Below, in pieces: positions 8,652-17,966 of a stretch of DNA of 64,000 bases. The notes beneath the pieces are model-generated. The model saw only the letters and a list, made by a program, of their open reading frames with translations, was not told the origin of the DNA and searched no databases. Source of the stretch: DASPWV01 sp046726375 (GTDB taxonomy: Bacteria; Acidobacteriota; Vicinamibacteria; Vicinamibacterales; UBA2999). The translations under genes were made by a program, and so were the position numbers. Location: contig JBKPAJ010000181.1 in NCBI GenBank assembly GCA_046726375.1, positions 6,163-70,162 on the forward strand, read 5' to 3'. Positions within the stretch are counted from its first letter, which is position 1. Every line of letters starts with the position of its first letter.

Positions 8652-9266
8652 TTAGAAGTAAAACGTCGCCCCCCACGTAAACATCGACCCCTCGTGCGAC
8701 ATCTTCAGGCGCTCCGCGAACGGTATCCACTTCGGCAACAGCGACGAGGAGTTCGATCGCGTGGTGTCGTCATCGCCAAAGTCAATGAAGGTGTAGCGGT
8801 AATCGCCGTAAACCCCGATGTGGCGATGCACACGCAGCTCGCCGCCAAAGCCGACGTGGTATCCCATTCTGCGTGTCGTCTCCTCGTCCAGGACCGTTTG
8901 CGTCGTACTGAGACGCTCCACGCGTTGTGAATACCAGCCGACGCCGCCCAACAGATACGGAGCGATGACGCTGCGGATTGGGAAGACCAGCAGGGACGCT
9001 TGAATCGGATAGTCCTTGATGCGCTCGGTCAGGTCGCCGGTCACGCCGGAGCGGAAATCCATCGCCACTTCCAGAGCCGTCTTGCCACCCCCGAGTCGAA
9101 TCGCGCCGCCTGAAAAGCGTTGCGACCCGTCCGGCAGATTCGAGTCGCCGCGGACGAACGTCAGGCGCGGGCCGATGCCAAAGCCACCTTGTGCCCGCGC
9201 CAAAGATGGGCTGACCAGCAGGACGATGAGCGCCAGGCCAACGCCGGTCGAAAGGCGAGCGAGCAT
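8652..9266 (-). CDS. outer-membrane beta-barrel protein
   Basis: A 204-residue exported protein. The ATG at 9266 is preferred over an in-frame TTG at 9272, because GGAGG (9274-9278) is 7 nt from the ATG but only 1 nt from the TTG. A signal peptide ends near SLARAQ. The mature part alternates short amphipathic strands with polar loops (GFGIGPRLTFVRGD, LRVHRHIGVYGDYRYTF) and ends in GATFYF with terminal Phe, the classic BAM recognition signal. It is an OmpW/OmpX-like 8-strand barrel by size. Ligand and role are unknown. Confidence 0.85.
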   Translation of the reverse strand: MLARLSTGVGLALIVLLVSPSLARAQGGFGIGPRLTFVRGDSNLPDGSQRFSGGAIRLGGGKTALEVAMDFRSGVTGDLTERIKDYPIQASLLVFPIRSVIAPYLLGGVGWYSQRVERLSTTQTVLDEETTRRMGYHVGFGGELRVHRHIGVYGDYRYTFIDFGDDDTTRSNSSSLLPKWIPFAERLKMSHEGSMFTWGATFYF

Positions 9267-9374
9267 TCCCAATCCTCCAGTTGTGGGAAGTATCGGGACC
9301 TATCGCGAAGATCTGTAGGTGGGACGCGATCGCCTACTAAGGCCGACGGGCACTTCCGTTGACGCCGGACGCTC

Positions 9375-9438
9375 TCAGCTATCGGCGATCAGCGATCAGC
9401 ATTCCGGCCGAAAGCCGACAGCTGAAGGCCGAAAGCCG
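9375..9438. repeat. TCAGCNN heptamer repeats plus a 12-bp direct repeat
   Basis: The 315 bp between the barrel gene and the OmpA gene hold no coding signal. They contain four tandem heptamers (TCAGCTA, TCGGCGA, TCAGCGA, TCAGCAT; 9375-9402), then two copies of GGCCGAAAGCCG at about 9406-9417 and 9427-9438. The same TCAGCNN heptamer recurs between atpG and atpA at 61491. Confidence 0.65.
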
Positions 9439-9497
9439 CAGGCAATCCACGCCAATTCAAGTGGATTGCGGGATTACGCGATCGCCCGTACATACGA

Positions 9498-9535
9498 AGG
9501 GTCCTCGGTGGCGCTTCCAGACCGCCGAGGACCCT
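9498..9535. repeat. 14-bp-stem hairpin between two minus-strand genes
   Basis: The arms at 9498-9511 and 9522-9535 pair over 14 bp with one G-T wobble and a 10-nt loop. It is followed by CCGCTAC, the same short tail that follows palindromes elsewhere in the window. It lies 46 bp beyond the stop of the OmpA gene and could terminate transcription on that strand, but no clear T run follows. Confidence 0.55.
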
Positions 9536-9581
9536 CCGCTACGCGCGACGCGTGAGCGCCGCGTGCCTTGTCAACCGGACG

Positions 9582-10247
9582 TTACGCCAGGACCTTGATC
9601 ACGACGCGGCGGTTCTGGGCGCGGCCGTCGCGGGTCTTGTTCGGCGCCACCGGCTTCTCTTCGCCATAGCTGATCACGTTGATTTTGTGCAGCGGCACGT
9701 TGTGCCTCTCGTGGAGATACCGCTTCACCGCTTCAGCGCGCTCCATTCCGAGCTGCTCGTTGTATTTCGCGTCGCCGACGCTGTCCGTGTGGCCTTCAAC
9801 TTCGATCCAAATCGCACTCTTCTGGCTCTGGAAGCTGGAAACCATCTGGTCGATCGCCGCCGTGGCTTCGGCCGGAAGTTCCGTCTTCCCGAACTTGAAC
9901 TGACCCTGATCCTCGCTTATCACCACTTCGAACAGCAGCTTCCGCGCCGATGCTTCGATGGAGTCCGCGCGCGTGTTCACCGCTGCGGCAGCCTGGCCAG
10001 CCTGGCTGGCCGTTTGCTGCGCCTGAGTCGCGCTGGTCTGCGCGGCACCGGCTTTGGTATCCACTTCGCCAATGCGGCCTTCGTTCTGGCGGACGCGCTC
10101 CTGCGTATCCTCCAGCGACTTGCCCATCGTGGAGACCTTGTCGTTGACCTGGCCGACCTCTGTGCGCACGAACTTCTTCGTGGCGCACGCGGGCGCGACC
10201 GCCAACGTTAGAGTAAACAAACCAACGACCAACACCGACTTACGCAT
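9582..10247 (-). CDS. OmpA-family peptidoglycan-binding lipoprotein
   Basis: A 221-residue envelope protein. The N-terminus MRKSVLVVGLFTLTLAVAPAC ends in a Cys, plausible for lipidation although the lipobox (A-P-A-C) is weak. Residues about 25-105 are a charged and then Ala/Gln-rich coiled coil. Residues about 108-221 are an OmpA/Pal C-terminal domain: EVEGHTDSVG with the conserved GHTD, YNEQLGMERAEAVKRYL carrying the Arg/Asp-type peptidoglycan-binding helix, and the family ending QNRRVVIKV. It would tether the outer membrane to the cell wall. It is monocistronic. Confidence 0.9.
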   Translation of the reverse strand: MRKSVLVVGLFTLTLAVAPACATKKFVRTEVGQVNDKVSTMGKSLEDTQERVRQNEGRIGEVDTKAGAAQTSATQAQQTASQAGQAAAAVNTRADSIEASARKLLFEVVISEDQGQFKFGKTELPAEATAAIDQMVSSFQSQKSAIWIEVEGHTDSVGDAKYNEQLGMERAEAVKRYLHERHNVPLHKINVISYGEEKPVAPNKTRDGRAQNRRVVIKVLA

Positions 10248-10260
10248 GATCCAGTCCTCC

Positions 10261-11268
10261 CTACCGACCGTTGTTAGATGCTTCGTCCCCGGCTATGTAG
10301 CCGCTTCGAGTGCGTACGATTAAATTCCTGTCGCGCGTCCGGATTTCTAACGGCCGCCAGCGTGCGGCGCTCGCGGCAGGCTCAAACGCAATCACGTACT
10401 GCTCTCTTAGCTCCTCAACGACCAGCCGCGCGACGTTGCTCGTGTCCGTTGGCGTGCTCGTGTAGAAGAAGGCTCCGCCCGTCCAATTGGCCAAGTCTTC
10501 GACTGTCGCGACGGCCGAAAGCGACTCCGCCTCGGGCACCAGCGAGGTTTCGCGGCCGGGGTGATCGATCGGGAGCACAGTCGCGAGGACATAAACCGGC
10601 ACGTCGATCGCGCTCGCTGCACCCGACACTTGCGATGGTGAGAGGCGGCTGGCGGTATCGACGCCATCGGTGATCACAACCACGGCTCGCCGTCTCCCCT
10701 TACGCGTCGCGGCTCGCTCCGCAGCTCCCGCGATCGCGTCGTGCAGGGAGGTGGCGCCGAATGGATCGACCTCCCCCAGCGCGCCTTGCAGGGCACGCGT
10801 ATCGACCGTGAACGGCGCCACCTCATGCAACCGGCTGTCAAACGTGAACAGCGCGGCTTCGTCGCGGCCCGGCTCGAGCAACGTGAGCACGTGATAGGCC
10901 GCGAACTTGGCAGCCAGCGCAACGTCGGCGAGGCGCATGCTGCCACTGATATCGAAGAGAATCGCCAGGCTCACCGGCGACGGATCCGATCGAAACGAGG
11001 TGATCGGCCGCCGACGTCCCGAGTCGTAAATCTCAAAATCCTTCTGGGTGAGCCCACGTACGAGCCGCCCCTTCTTGTCGCGCACGGTCGCCGTCACCGT
11101 GACGATCTCCACGCCCGATTTGAAAATGGGTGTCTGGGGAGTAGCTGGCTCCTGGGCATATGCTGAAGCCGACGCCGCCATCACCAAGGCGAGGAGGAGG
11201 CAACCCCGTCTCACGTCCCCTGCTTTTATCAAGGAGCTTGCCAGTTTCTTAAGTTGTTGATTTGTCAT
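10261..11268 (-). CDS. VWFA-related domain protein (acidobacterial type)
   Basis: A 335-residue exported protein. A signal peptide ends near ASAYAQ (about residue 39). An N-terminal beta segment (VEIVTVTATVRDKKGRLVRGLTQKDFEIYD) is the hallmark opening of the VWFA-related family described from Acidobacteria. The von Willebrand A domain follows, with the MIDAS motif DISGS (about residue 108), the downstream Thr (GATSLHDAI) and VITDGVD. It is secreted, or periplasmic, and likely binds protein in a metal-dependent way. The start is the ATG at 11268, though an inner GTG at the beginning of the signal peptide (11214) cannot be excluded. It is divergent from the aminotransferase at 11352. Confidence 0.88.
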   Translation of the reverse strand: MTNQQLKKLASSLIKAGDVRRGCLLLALVMAASASAYAQEPATPQTPIFKSGVEIVTVTATVRDKKGRLVRGLTQKDFEIYDSGRRRPITSFRSDPSPVSLAILFDISGSMRLADVALAAKFAAYHVLTLLEPGRDEAALFTFDSRLHEVAPFTVDTRALQGALGEVDPFGATSLHDAIAGAAERAATRKGRRRAVVVITDGVDTASRLSPSQVSGAASAIDVPVYVLATVLPIDHPGRETSLVPEAESLSAVATVEDLANWTGGAFFYTSTPTDTSNVARLVVEELREQYVIAFEPAASAARWRPLEIRTRDRNLIVRTRSGYIAGDEASNNGR

Positions 11269-11351
11269 GGTTTATTCAAAGGTGCTGTGCGTGATCGGCC
11301 CTGTAATTCTGGCCAAGCGTGTAGCTTTTACATGACGAATTGGCTGATAAG

Positions 11352-12575
11352 ATGCTGCCAATGCGCGCTCCCGCTCCCGCGGCCATCCGCACGGCCGGCC
11401 GCGTCGGTCGCTTCACGTATGCCATCCGAAATATCGTTGCCGAGGCGAAGAAAGTTGAGCAGACCGGCAGGCGGGTTCGCTATCTCAATATTGGCGACCC
11501 GAATCAGTTTGGATTTCAGACGCCGCCGCATTTAATCGACGCGGTCGCGCGCGCCATGCGCGATGGGCACAACGGTTACACCGCGTCGCCCGGAATCGTC
11601 GAGGCGCGCGAAGCGGTGGCCGCGGACTTTACCCGCCGCCGCGTACCGACCTCACCCGATCGCGTCCTGATCACGTCCGGCACGTCGGAGGGCATCGAGC
11701 TCGCGCTGACTGCGATCGTGGACGAGGGCGAGTCGGTGCTCGTGCCGTCACCGACCTATCCGCTCTACACTGCCGTGCTCGCCAAGATCGGCGCCGACCC
11801 TGTGTATTACCGCACCGATCCGGCAAACGGGTGGCTGCCGGATGTCGATCACATCCGGCGCTCGATGACGCCGCGCACGCGCGCGATCGTCGTGATCGAT
11901 CCAAACAATCCGACCGGCGCGGTTTACCCTGATGCCGTTCGCCGCGATCTGATCGCGATCGCCGAAGAACACGGGCTGGTGATTCTTGCCGACGAAGTGT
12001 ACGGCGACCTCGCGTACGACGGTCCGGTTCCGCCCATGGCGACGTTGGATCTCGACGCGCCGATCATCTCGTATTCGAGCCTCTCCAAGGCATACCTCGC
12101 GCCCGGGTGGCGCGCAGGTTGGATGGCGGTGGGCGCGACGCCGCGGCTCGATGGGGCGTTGGCGGCAATCAAAAAGCTCGCTGACGGTCGCCTGTGCAGC
12201 CCGGGCCCGATGCAGTACGCCGTCACTGCCGCGCTTACCGGCGATCGCTCGCATCAGGTCGCGTTTCGTCAGGCACTCCGTGAGCGCGCGGAGTTGACGA
12301 CGAGACGCATGAAGGCGATCCCGGGCATGAGCTGCGTCGCACCGCGTGGCGCGTTCTACGCCATGCCGCGGTTGGCGCTGCCTCCCGGTCGTACCGACCA
12401 GGACTTCGTACTGGAACTACTCCGATCGAAAGGCGTGCTCGTCGTCTACGGCTCGGGTTTTGGCGCTCCCCCCGAGGACGGCAGCTTCCGTATCGTCTTC
12501 CTCGCTCCGTCTGACGAACTCGACGCGATCTACGACGACATCGCGGATTTCGCTGCCGAGTATGCGCGAGGTTAA
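11352..12575 (+). CDS. PLP-dependent class I/II aminotransferase (AlaA/AlaT-like)
   Basis: A 407-residue fold-type I aminotransferase. The segments RYLNIGDPN (substrate loop), GHNGYTASPG, SGTSEGIEL, DPNNPTGAVYP, LADEVYGDLAYDG and SYSSLSKAYLAPGWRAGW are all in order. The Schiff-base lysine is K246 and the phosphate-binding Arg follows at GWRAGW. The best match is the alanine/valine-pyruvate transaminase group. The start at ATG 11352 is preferred over TTG 11340 and ATG 11361, but no clear Shine-Dalgarno settles this. It is the first gene of a packed plus-strand run, and its 3' end overlaps the next gene by 14 nt. Confidence 0.88.
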   Translation: MLPMRAPAPAAIRTAGRVGRFTYAIRNIVAEAKKVEQTGRRVRYLNIGDPNQFGFQTPPHLIDAVARAMRDGHNGYTASPGIVEAREAVAADFTRRRVPTSPDRVLITSGTSEGIELALTAIVDEGESVLVPSPTYPLYTAVLAKIGADPVYYRTDPANGWLPDVDHIRRSMTPRTRAIVVIDPNNPTGAVYPDAVRRDLIAIAEEHGLVILADEVYGDLAYDGPVPPMATLDLDAPIISYSSLSKAYLAPGWRAGWMAVGATPRLDGALAAIKKLADGRLCSPGPMQYAVTAALTGDRSHQVAFRQALRERAELTTRRMKAIPGMSCVAPRGAFYAMPRLALPPGRTDQDFVLELLRSKGVLVVYGSGFGAPPEDGSFRIVFLAPSDELDAIYDDIADFAAEYARG

Positions 12576-13596
12576 CGATCCCCGACGATTGATCGTTTTC
12601 GGCGTCACCGCGAGCCTCGCCGGCGTCGTTCTCTTATTCTTCCTCTATCACGTACGCGCCGTGCTGTTGATGGCGTACGTGAGTGCGCTGTTTGCGATGG
12701 GGATCTCGCCGCTCGTGCAAACGATCGAACGGCGACGGCTGCTTCCGATTGGGCCTCGCCTGCCGCGCTGGCTCGCTATTCTGATGATCTACGGAGTGAT
12801 CGTCGGCGCGATTGCCGCAATTCTCGCGGCGGTCATTCCCCCGCTCATGGATCAAGCCGAAGAACTCTGGCGGACGCTGCCGGCAACCATCGAACAGGGA
12901 CAAAGCTGGCTCGTTCGCATCGGCATTCTGCGGCGACCGATCACATTGGGCGAGGCCGTGCAGCAGGCGCCGGCCGGCGGCGGCGCGACGGCAGTCAGCA
13001 CAATATTCGGCGCCGTCCGCAACGTATTGGGCGGCGTGTTAGGCATCATCACGGTGGTGCTGCTGACGTTCTACATGCTGGTGGACTCGGGGCAGATTTT
13101 TTCGTTCTTCGTTCAACTGTTTCCACGCAAGCATCGTGCGCAGGTCACGACCATTATCGAGTCGGTTGCAGTCAAGGTGAGCGCGTGGCTCGGGGGGCAA
13201 CTGCTGCTCGCGCTTGTGATCGGCACGACCTCCGCCGTTGGGCTCGGCTTGATGGGGGTGCCATACTTTTTCGTCCTCGCGATGATCTCCGCCGTCGGCG
13301 AGATGATCCCGATGGTGGGCCCGATTCTTTCCGCCGTTCCGGCGATTCTCGTGGCCGCGACGGTGTCGCCGGGCCTGGCGATCGGCGTGACCATCTTCTT
13401 CATCGCGCAGCAACAGCTCGAAAACCATGTTCTCGTGCCGAAGATCATGAGCCGGCAGGTAGGCCTCAGTGCCGTCACCGTGATCATCGCGCTGGGCATG
13501 GGCGCCGAACTCCTTGGCATTGTCGGCGCGATCCTTTCGGTGCCGACCGCCGCGATCATCCAGGTCCTCGTTCAGGAGCTGGTCACGCGCGAGTAA
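12562..13596 (+). CDS. AI-2E family (PerM/YtqI-like) membrane transporter
   Basis: A 344-residue polytopic protein of the AI-2 exporter superfamily. N-terminal TMs lie at about 12-75, a soluble amphipathic region of about 90 residues follows, and then a C-terminal bundle with the family signatures GGQLLLALVIG, GVPYFFVLAMISAVGEMIPMVGP and the last-helix block EQQ-like QQQLENHVLVPKIMSR. Members transport diverse substrates (autoinducer-2, Na+/H+), so the cargo is open. The ATG at 12562 lies inside the aminotransferase 3' end (14-nt overlap), and its stop TAA abuts the next ATG without a gap, pointing to translational coupling. Confidence 0.88.
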   Translation: MREVNDPRRLIVFGVTASLAGVVLLFFLYHVRAVLLMAYVSALFAMGISPLVQTIERRRLLPIGPRLPRWLAILMIYGVIVGAIAAILAAVIPPLMDQAEELWRTLPATIEQGQSWLVRIGILRRPITLGEAVQQAPAGGGATAVSTIFGAVRNVLGGVLGIITVVLLTFYMLVDSGQIFSFFVQLFPRKHRAQVTTIIESVAVKVSAWLGGQLLLALVIGTTSAVGLGLMGVPYFFVLAMISAVGEMIPMVGPILSAVPAILVAATVSPGLAIGVTIFFIAQQQLENHVLVPKIMSRQVGLSAVTVIIALGMGAELLGIVGAILSVPTAAIIQVLVQELVTRE

Positions 13597-15579
13597 ATGC
13601 GCGGCGCATCTGCGTTCCTGCTTTACCTCGCCATGACTCTGGCGATGACGTGGCCGCTTGCCGCCGGCATCGCGCGCGATGTTCCTGGTGATCTCGGCGA
13701 TTCGCTGCTCAACATGTGGATTCTCGGATGGGGCGCCGAGAGCGTGCCGAAGGTCCTCACCGGCAGGATGTCGTTTGCTGATGCCTGGAACGCAAACATC
13801 TTCCATCCCGAGCCGCTTGCGCTCTCGTTTTCGGAGCACCTGTTTGGACAGGTGCTGCAGATTCTGCCGGTCTATCACCTTACCGAAAACCTGATCCTTT
13901 GCTACAACCTGCTGTTTCTCAGCACGTTCGTGCTCTCCGGGTTCGGGACGTATCTGCTCGTGCGCGACGTGACCGGTGATAGCCATGCCGGATTCGTCGC
14001 GGGCCTGCTCTTTGCGTTCGTTCCGTTCCGCATTGCGCAAGTGGCCCACATTCAAACGTTGAGCTCTCAGTGGATGCCGCTGGCGCTCTACGGCTTTCGC
14101 CGCTATGTCTCCACCTCGAGTGTCATCGCGCTCGCGGGAGGTGCCGCGGCGCTCCTGATGCAGAACTGGTCGTGCGGTTACTTCCTGTTGTTCTTTGCGC
14201 CTCTTGCCGTGTTGTTTGTCGTGCACCAGATTGCTGCCGCAGGGCGAGCACGCGAACTCAAGGTGTGGCTGATGTTTGCGGCTGCCGCCGCGATCGTTGT
14301 GCTCGGAACCTGGCCGTTTCTCGCAATGTATCTCCAGGCCCAGCGTGTTCACGGGTTCGAACGGCCGATGGCCGAGATCATCGGATTCTCCGCTGATGTT
14401 TACAGCTATTTCACCGCACCTGAAGCGCTCCGGCTCCTCGGTTCGACCCTGCGTGCATGGCCGAAACCCGAAGGCGCGCTCTTTCTCGGTTTCGTTCCTG
14501 CGCTGCTTGCCGGCGTGGGCCTGGTGGCGGCGCTGCGAGAGGCACGCGCAGCTACGGCCGGAAGCCCATCGCTCTTCAAGGTCGTGGCACGCACGCGGCG
14601 TATTTCGATACGAGCGCTGCTCGTGTTCCTGATTGGACTTGTCGCCGTCGCATTGCTCGGGGCGCTCGCGCTGCTCGTGTTTACAGGCGGTTTTGTGACC
14701 AACGTCGCGGGTGTGCCGATTCGTGCCACCAATGCACTGCGTCTCGGCGGCCAGCTCGCGATTGCGACTGCGGCACTGATCGCATTGTCGGGTAAGTTCC
14801 GTCGCGTTGCGACGCACTTGATCGCTTCGCCGGCGGGAATTGCGACGATCTCGCTGGCGCTCGCGCTCTGGCTGTCGCTCGGCCCTCTTCCACGCGCACG
14901 TGGACAGGTGATCCCAGGATTCGGCCTGTACGCGCTGCTGCTCGATCATGTTCCCGGATTCAGCGGACTCCGGGTGCCGGCGCGCTACGCGATGGTCGCA
15001 GCCGTGTATTTATCGGTACTCGCGGGGATTGGCGCCGCCGTCCTTATGCGGCCGCGCCTGCGCTCACGCGCCTCGCTGACAATCGCGACGGTTCTGTCGG
15101 TTGCGTTCCTCACCGAAGCCGCTTTTGCGCCGCTTCTCGTCAACCAGACGTGGGGTGAAGGCAACGCCGTGCCTCCCGCGCGCGTCGAACCAAAATCCGA
15201 CGCGCCCGCGGTGTACAGGCAGTTGGCGTCGATGCCTGCAGAACTCGTCCTGGCCGAATTTCCGTTCGGCGATCCTGCATGGGAGCTGCGTTACGTGTAT
15301 TACTCGACGGTGCACTGGAAGCGCATCGTCAACGGCTATAGCGGCGGCTTCCCGCAAGGCTACACGGTCCGTGTCGCGCGGCTTCAACGCGTCAACGAAT
15401 CGCCGGACGAAGCCTGGCAAGCGCTGGTCCAGGCGGGAACGACACACGTTGTCGTACACGAGTCTGCGATGCGTTCCGAGGACCGAGCTCTCATCCATCG
15501 ATGGCTGCGAAGCCGAGGCGCGCGCGAGATCGGCCGATTCGGCAGCGATGTGCTGTACGATCTGACACATGCGCGCTGA
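13597..15579 (+). CDS. large polytopic membrane protein, GT-C-like, function unknown
   Basis: A 660-residue protein whose ATG directly follows the preceding stop. It has roughly 11-13 hydrophobic helices and a C-terminal soluble tail of about 150 residues. The N-terminal GDLGDSLLNMWILGWG resembles the first loop of GT-C glycosyltransferases, which carry acidic residues there, and alternating TMs with short periplasmic loops fit that fold. The C-terminal region (RLQRVNESPDEAW, THVVVHESAM) looks like the globular part of such enzymes. A lipid-linked sugar transfer role is possible, but no family is firmly recognised. The 3' end overlaps the next start by 11 nt. Confidence 0.75.
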   Translation: MRGASAFLLYLAMTLAMTWPLAAGIARDVPGDLGDSLLNMWILGWGAESVPKVLTGRMSFADAWNANIFHPEPLALSFSEHLFGQVLQILPVYHLTENLILCYNLLFLSTFVLSGFGTYLLVRDVTGDSHAGFVAGLLFAFVPFRIAQVAHIQTLSSQWMPLALYGFRRYVSTSSVIALAGGAAALLMQNWSCGYFLLFFAPLAVLFVVHQIAAAGRARELKVWLMFAAAAAIVVLGTWPFLAMYLQAQRVHGFERPMAEIIGFSADVYSYFTAPEALRLLGSTLRAWPKPEGALFLGFVPALLAGVGLVAALREARAATAGSPSLFKVVARTRRISIRALLVFLIGLVAVALLGALALLVFTGGFVTNVAGVPIRATNALRLGGQLAIATAALIALSGKFRRVATHLIASPAGIATISLALALWLSLGPLPRARGQVIPGFGLYALLLDHVPGFSGLRVPARYAMVAAVYLSVLAGIGAAVLMRPRLRSRASLTIATVLSVAFLTEAAFAPLLVNQTWGEGNAVPPARVEPKSDAPAVYRQLASMPAELVLAEFPFGDPAWELRYVYYSTVHWKRIVNGYSGGFPQGYTVRVARLQRVNESPDEAWQALVQAGTTHVVVHESAMRSEDRALIHRWLRSRGAREIGRFGSDVLYDLTHAR

Positions 15580-16750
15580 TCCGCTGAAGTACCTGTCCGA
15601 CGAGCTCGAAAACCTCAAACAGCAGGGCCTCTATCGCAAGCTGCGCATTCTCGAAGGCGAGCAGTTGCCGCACGCCACATTCGATCACAAGTCGGTCGTC
15701 AACCTCTCGTCGAACAATTACCTCGGACTCACGACGCACCCCAAGTTGCGCCAGGCGGCCATCGACGCGGTCAGGAACTACGGCGCCGGTTCCGGATCGG
15801 TGCGGACCATTGCGGGCACCATGGAGCTGCACATGGAGCTCGAACGCCGGCTCGCTGCGTTCAAGAAGGTGGAAGCGGTTGTCGTGTTCCAAAGCGGCTT
15901 CAGCGCCAACGCCGGCACTGTGTCAGCGATCCTCACGAAAGAGGACGCCATCATCTCGGATGAGCTGAATCACGCGAGCATCATCGATGGGGCGAGATTG
16001 AGCCGCGCGACGATCAAAGTGTTCCCGCACAAAGACGTCGACGCCGCGCGCAAGATCATGAAAGAACTGCCCGCTCAGCAGCGGAAGCTTCTGATCACCG
16101 ACGGCGTGTTCTCGATGGACGGCGACCTCGGGCCGCTGCCCGACTTGTGCGCCGTGGCCGAGGAATTCGGCGCCATCATGATGGTGGACGATGCGCATGC
16201 CAGCGGGGTGTTTGGCAGGCAGGGGCGCGGCACTGTCGATCATTTCAACTGCCACGGACGGGTAGACATCCAAGTTGGCACCCTCTCGAAGGCTGTTGGC
16301 GCGCTTGGCGGTTACGTTGCCGGCACCAAGACCTTTATCGAGTTTCTCTATCACCGCGCGCGTCCGTTCCTGTTCTCGACGTCGCACCCGCCGGCCGTCG
16401 CTGCGGCGTGCCTCGCCGCGGTGGACGTGCTGGAAACCGAGCCCCAGTGGATGGAAAAGCTGTGGGACAACACCCGGTTTTTCAAAGCCGGCCTGCAGCG
16501 TCTCGGCTTCAACACCGGCCGGAGCGAGAGTCCTATCACGCCGGTCATCGTCGGCGAGGCGGCTCAGGCGATGCAGATGTCGGACCAACTGTTTGAGCGC
16601 GGTGTTTTTGCGCAGGGAATCGGCTTTCCGACCGTTCCTCGGGGCCAGGCGCGTTTGCGCACCATCGTCGAAGCGACGCACAGCCGCGAAGATCTGCAAT
16701 ACGCTCTCGATATGTTCGAAGAAGTCGGGAAGGAACTCGGCGTGATCTGA
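15569..16750 (+). CDS. kbl: glycine C-acetyltransferase / alpha-oxoamine synthase
   Basis: A 393-residue PLP enzyme of the alpha-oxoamine synthase family. Visible are NLSSNNYLGL, GAGSGSVRTIAGT, HASIIDGARLS, TDGVFSMDGDLGPL, VDDAHASGVFG (cofactor Asp/His) and GTLSKAVGALGGYVAG with the Schiff-base lysine. The first choice is 2-amino-3-ketobutyrate CoA ligase (Kbl), which joins glycine and acetyl-CoA; BioF or another acyl-CoA:amino acid condensing enzyme is possible. No threonine dehydrogenase or biotin gene is next to it, so the context does not decide. Its start overlaps the end of the large membrane protein gene. Confidence 0.82.
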   Translation: MRADPLKYLSDELENLKQQGLYRKLRILEGEQLPHATFDHKSVVNLSSNNYLGLTTHPKLRQAAIDAVRNYGAGSGSVRTIAGTMELHMELERRLAAFKKVEAVVVFQSGFSANAGTVSAILTKEDAIISDELNHASIIDGARLSRATIKVFPHKDVDAARKIMKELPAQQRKLLITDGVFSMDGDLGPLPDLCAVAEEFGAIMMVDDAHASGVFGRQGRGTVDHFNCHGRVDIQVGTLSKAVGALGGYVAGTKTFIEFLYHRARPFLFSTSHPPAVAAACLAAVDVLETEPQWMEKLWDNTRFFKAGLQRLGFNTGRSESPITPVIVGEAAQAMQMSDQLFERGVFAQGIGFPTVPRGQARLRTIVEATHSREDLQYALDMFEEVGKELGVI

Positions 16751-16772
16751 ATTCGTCAGTACCTGATTGGCG

Positions 16773-17966
16773 ATGAGATCCGCCAAGTCGGCGCGCGTAT
16801 TTTTCGAAGCCTATACAAAGGACCTTACGACTGACGAGCTCGGGAAGCTCTTCACGCGTGAGACGCCGGAGGCCTACCAGTTTTTCGCACGCGGCATCAA
16901 TACCGCCGCGCTCGAAGGTCTGTCCTGGCACCGGCGCGCCATCAAATACGTGCAGGCGTTTTTTCTCGCCTTCACGATGCGGTTGTCGCCGGCGCGCCGC
17001 GTCATCTACGCTCTTGCCCTGGTATTGGCCGTCCTCGGGTTGCTGCAGTTGTTTTCTCACATCGGGCTGATTTACTTCCGCCTGCCGTTCCCGTTGACGT
17101 TCGTTAGAGTCGCGATTCCCGCGTTCATGTTTCAACAGGGCACGAGCGCGTTGCTCCTCGGCTTTCTCCTGATGAACCTTCTCGTGCTGCTGGAGGTCGC
17201 GGACCGCCTTTCGCTCAAACGCGACCTCGAGGTGGCGCGGGAGATTCAGCAAGCGATGCTGCCCGAAGGTACCTGGTCGGGCCTGGGTGTGGAAGCGTTT
17301 GGATTGACGCGCCCCGCCAACACTGTTGGGGGCGACTTTTATGACATCTTGCCGCAGCCAGATGGAGAGGTGATCCTCGCGCTCGGCGACGTGTCCGGCA
17401 AAGCCAGCCCGGCCGCGCTTTTGATGGCGCTCCTGCTCGCGATGATGCGCACGCTGGTGGACGAGGGGCTGACCATTGCGCAGCTTGTCACGCGACTCAA
17501 TCTGCAGATCATCCGCCACGCTCCCGCGTCGCGGTTCATCACGCTATTTGTCGCTTCGTACAACACTCGTACCGGCATGCTGCAATTCGTCAATGCAGGA
17601 CAAACGCCTCCGCTGTTGCGGCGTCACGACGGCACAATCGAGCGCCTCGCGACTGGCGGCATTGCGCTCGGGCTGTTCGAGGGGTCGACCTACGATGCCG
17701 GCGAAGTGCACCTGGATCACGGCGACGCGCTCGTGATGTATAGCGACGGCATCACCGAGGCCGAAGACCCGGCGGGACAGCCGTTCGATGAAACCGGGTT
17801 GGAGCGCACGCTCGCGCTGTATCCCGGTACCTTCCGCGATGCGTCTGCCGCCAGCATCGGGCACGCCATTTTCGACGCAGTCGAGCGTCACCGCCGTGAT
17901 TCGCGCCTGGGCGACGACCTCTCAGTACTGGTGCTGAGCCGACACTCAAACTCCCAGCTCGCTTGA
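16773..17966 (+). CDS. membrane-anchored SpoIIE/RsbU-type PP2C phosphatase
   Basis: A 397-residue protein. Residues 1-75 are soluble, two hydrophobic segments lie at about 80-145, a linker helix (LKRDLEVAREIQQAMLP) follows, and residues about 155-393 are a SpoIIE/PPM domain with the metal-binding motifs GGDFYDI, GDVSGKASPAALLM, MYSDGITEAED and LGDDLSVL. It would dephosphorylate an anti-anti-sigma factor of the SpoIIAA/RsbV type. No STAS or RsbW gene is adjacent. The ATG at 16773 is preferred to the TTG two codons earlier. A copy of the ~120 bp dispersed repeat begins inside its last codons. Confidence 0.88.
   Translation: MRSAKSARVFFEAYTKDLTTDELGKLFTRETPEAYQFFARGINTAALEGLSWHRRAIKYVQAFFLAFTMRLSPARRVIYALALVLAVLGLLQLFSHIGLIYFRLPFPLTFVRVAIPAFMFQQGTSALLLGFLLMNLLVLLEVADRLSLKRDLEVAREIQQAMLPEGTWSGLGVEAFGLTRPANTVGGDFYDILPQPDGEVILALGDVSGKASPAALLMALLLAMMRTLVDEGLTIAQLVTRLNLQIIRHAPASRFITLFVASYNTRTGMLQFVNAGQTPPLLRRHDGTIERLATGGIALGLFEGSTYDAGEVHLDHGDALVMYSDGITEAEDPAGQPFDETGLERTLALYPGTFRDASAASIGHAIFDAVERHRRDSRLGDDLSVLVLSRHSNSQLA

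Noticed and set aside
13039..14949. A 636-codon open frame on the minus strand opposite the permease and GT-C-like genes
   Set aside because: Charged, His/Arg/Glu-rich translation with no domain signal, lying wholly opposite two genes with clear TM pattern; an antisense shadow of high-GC codon bias.
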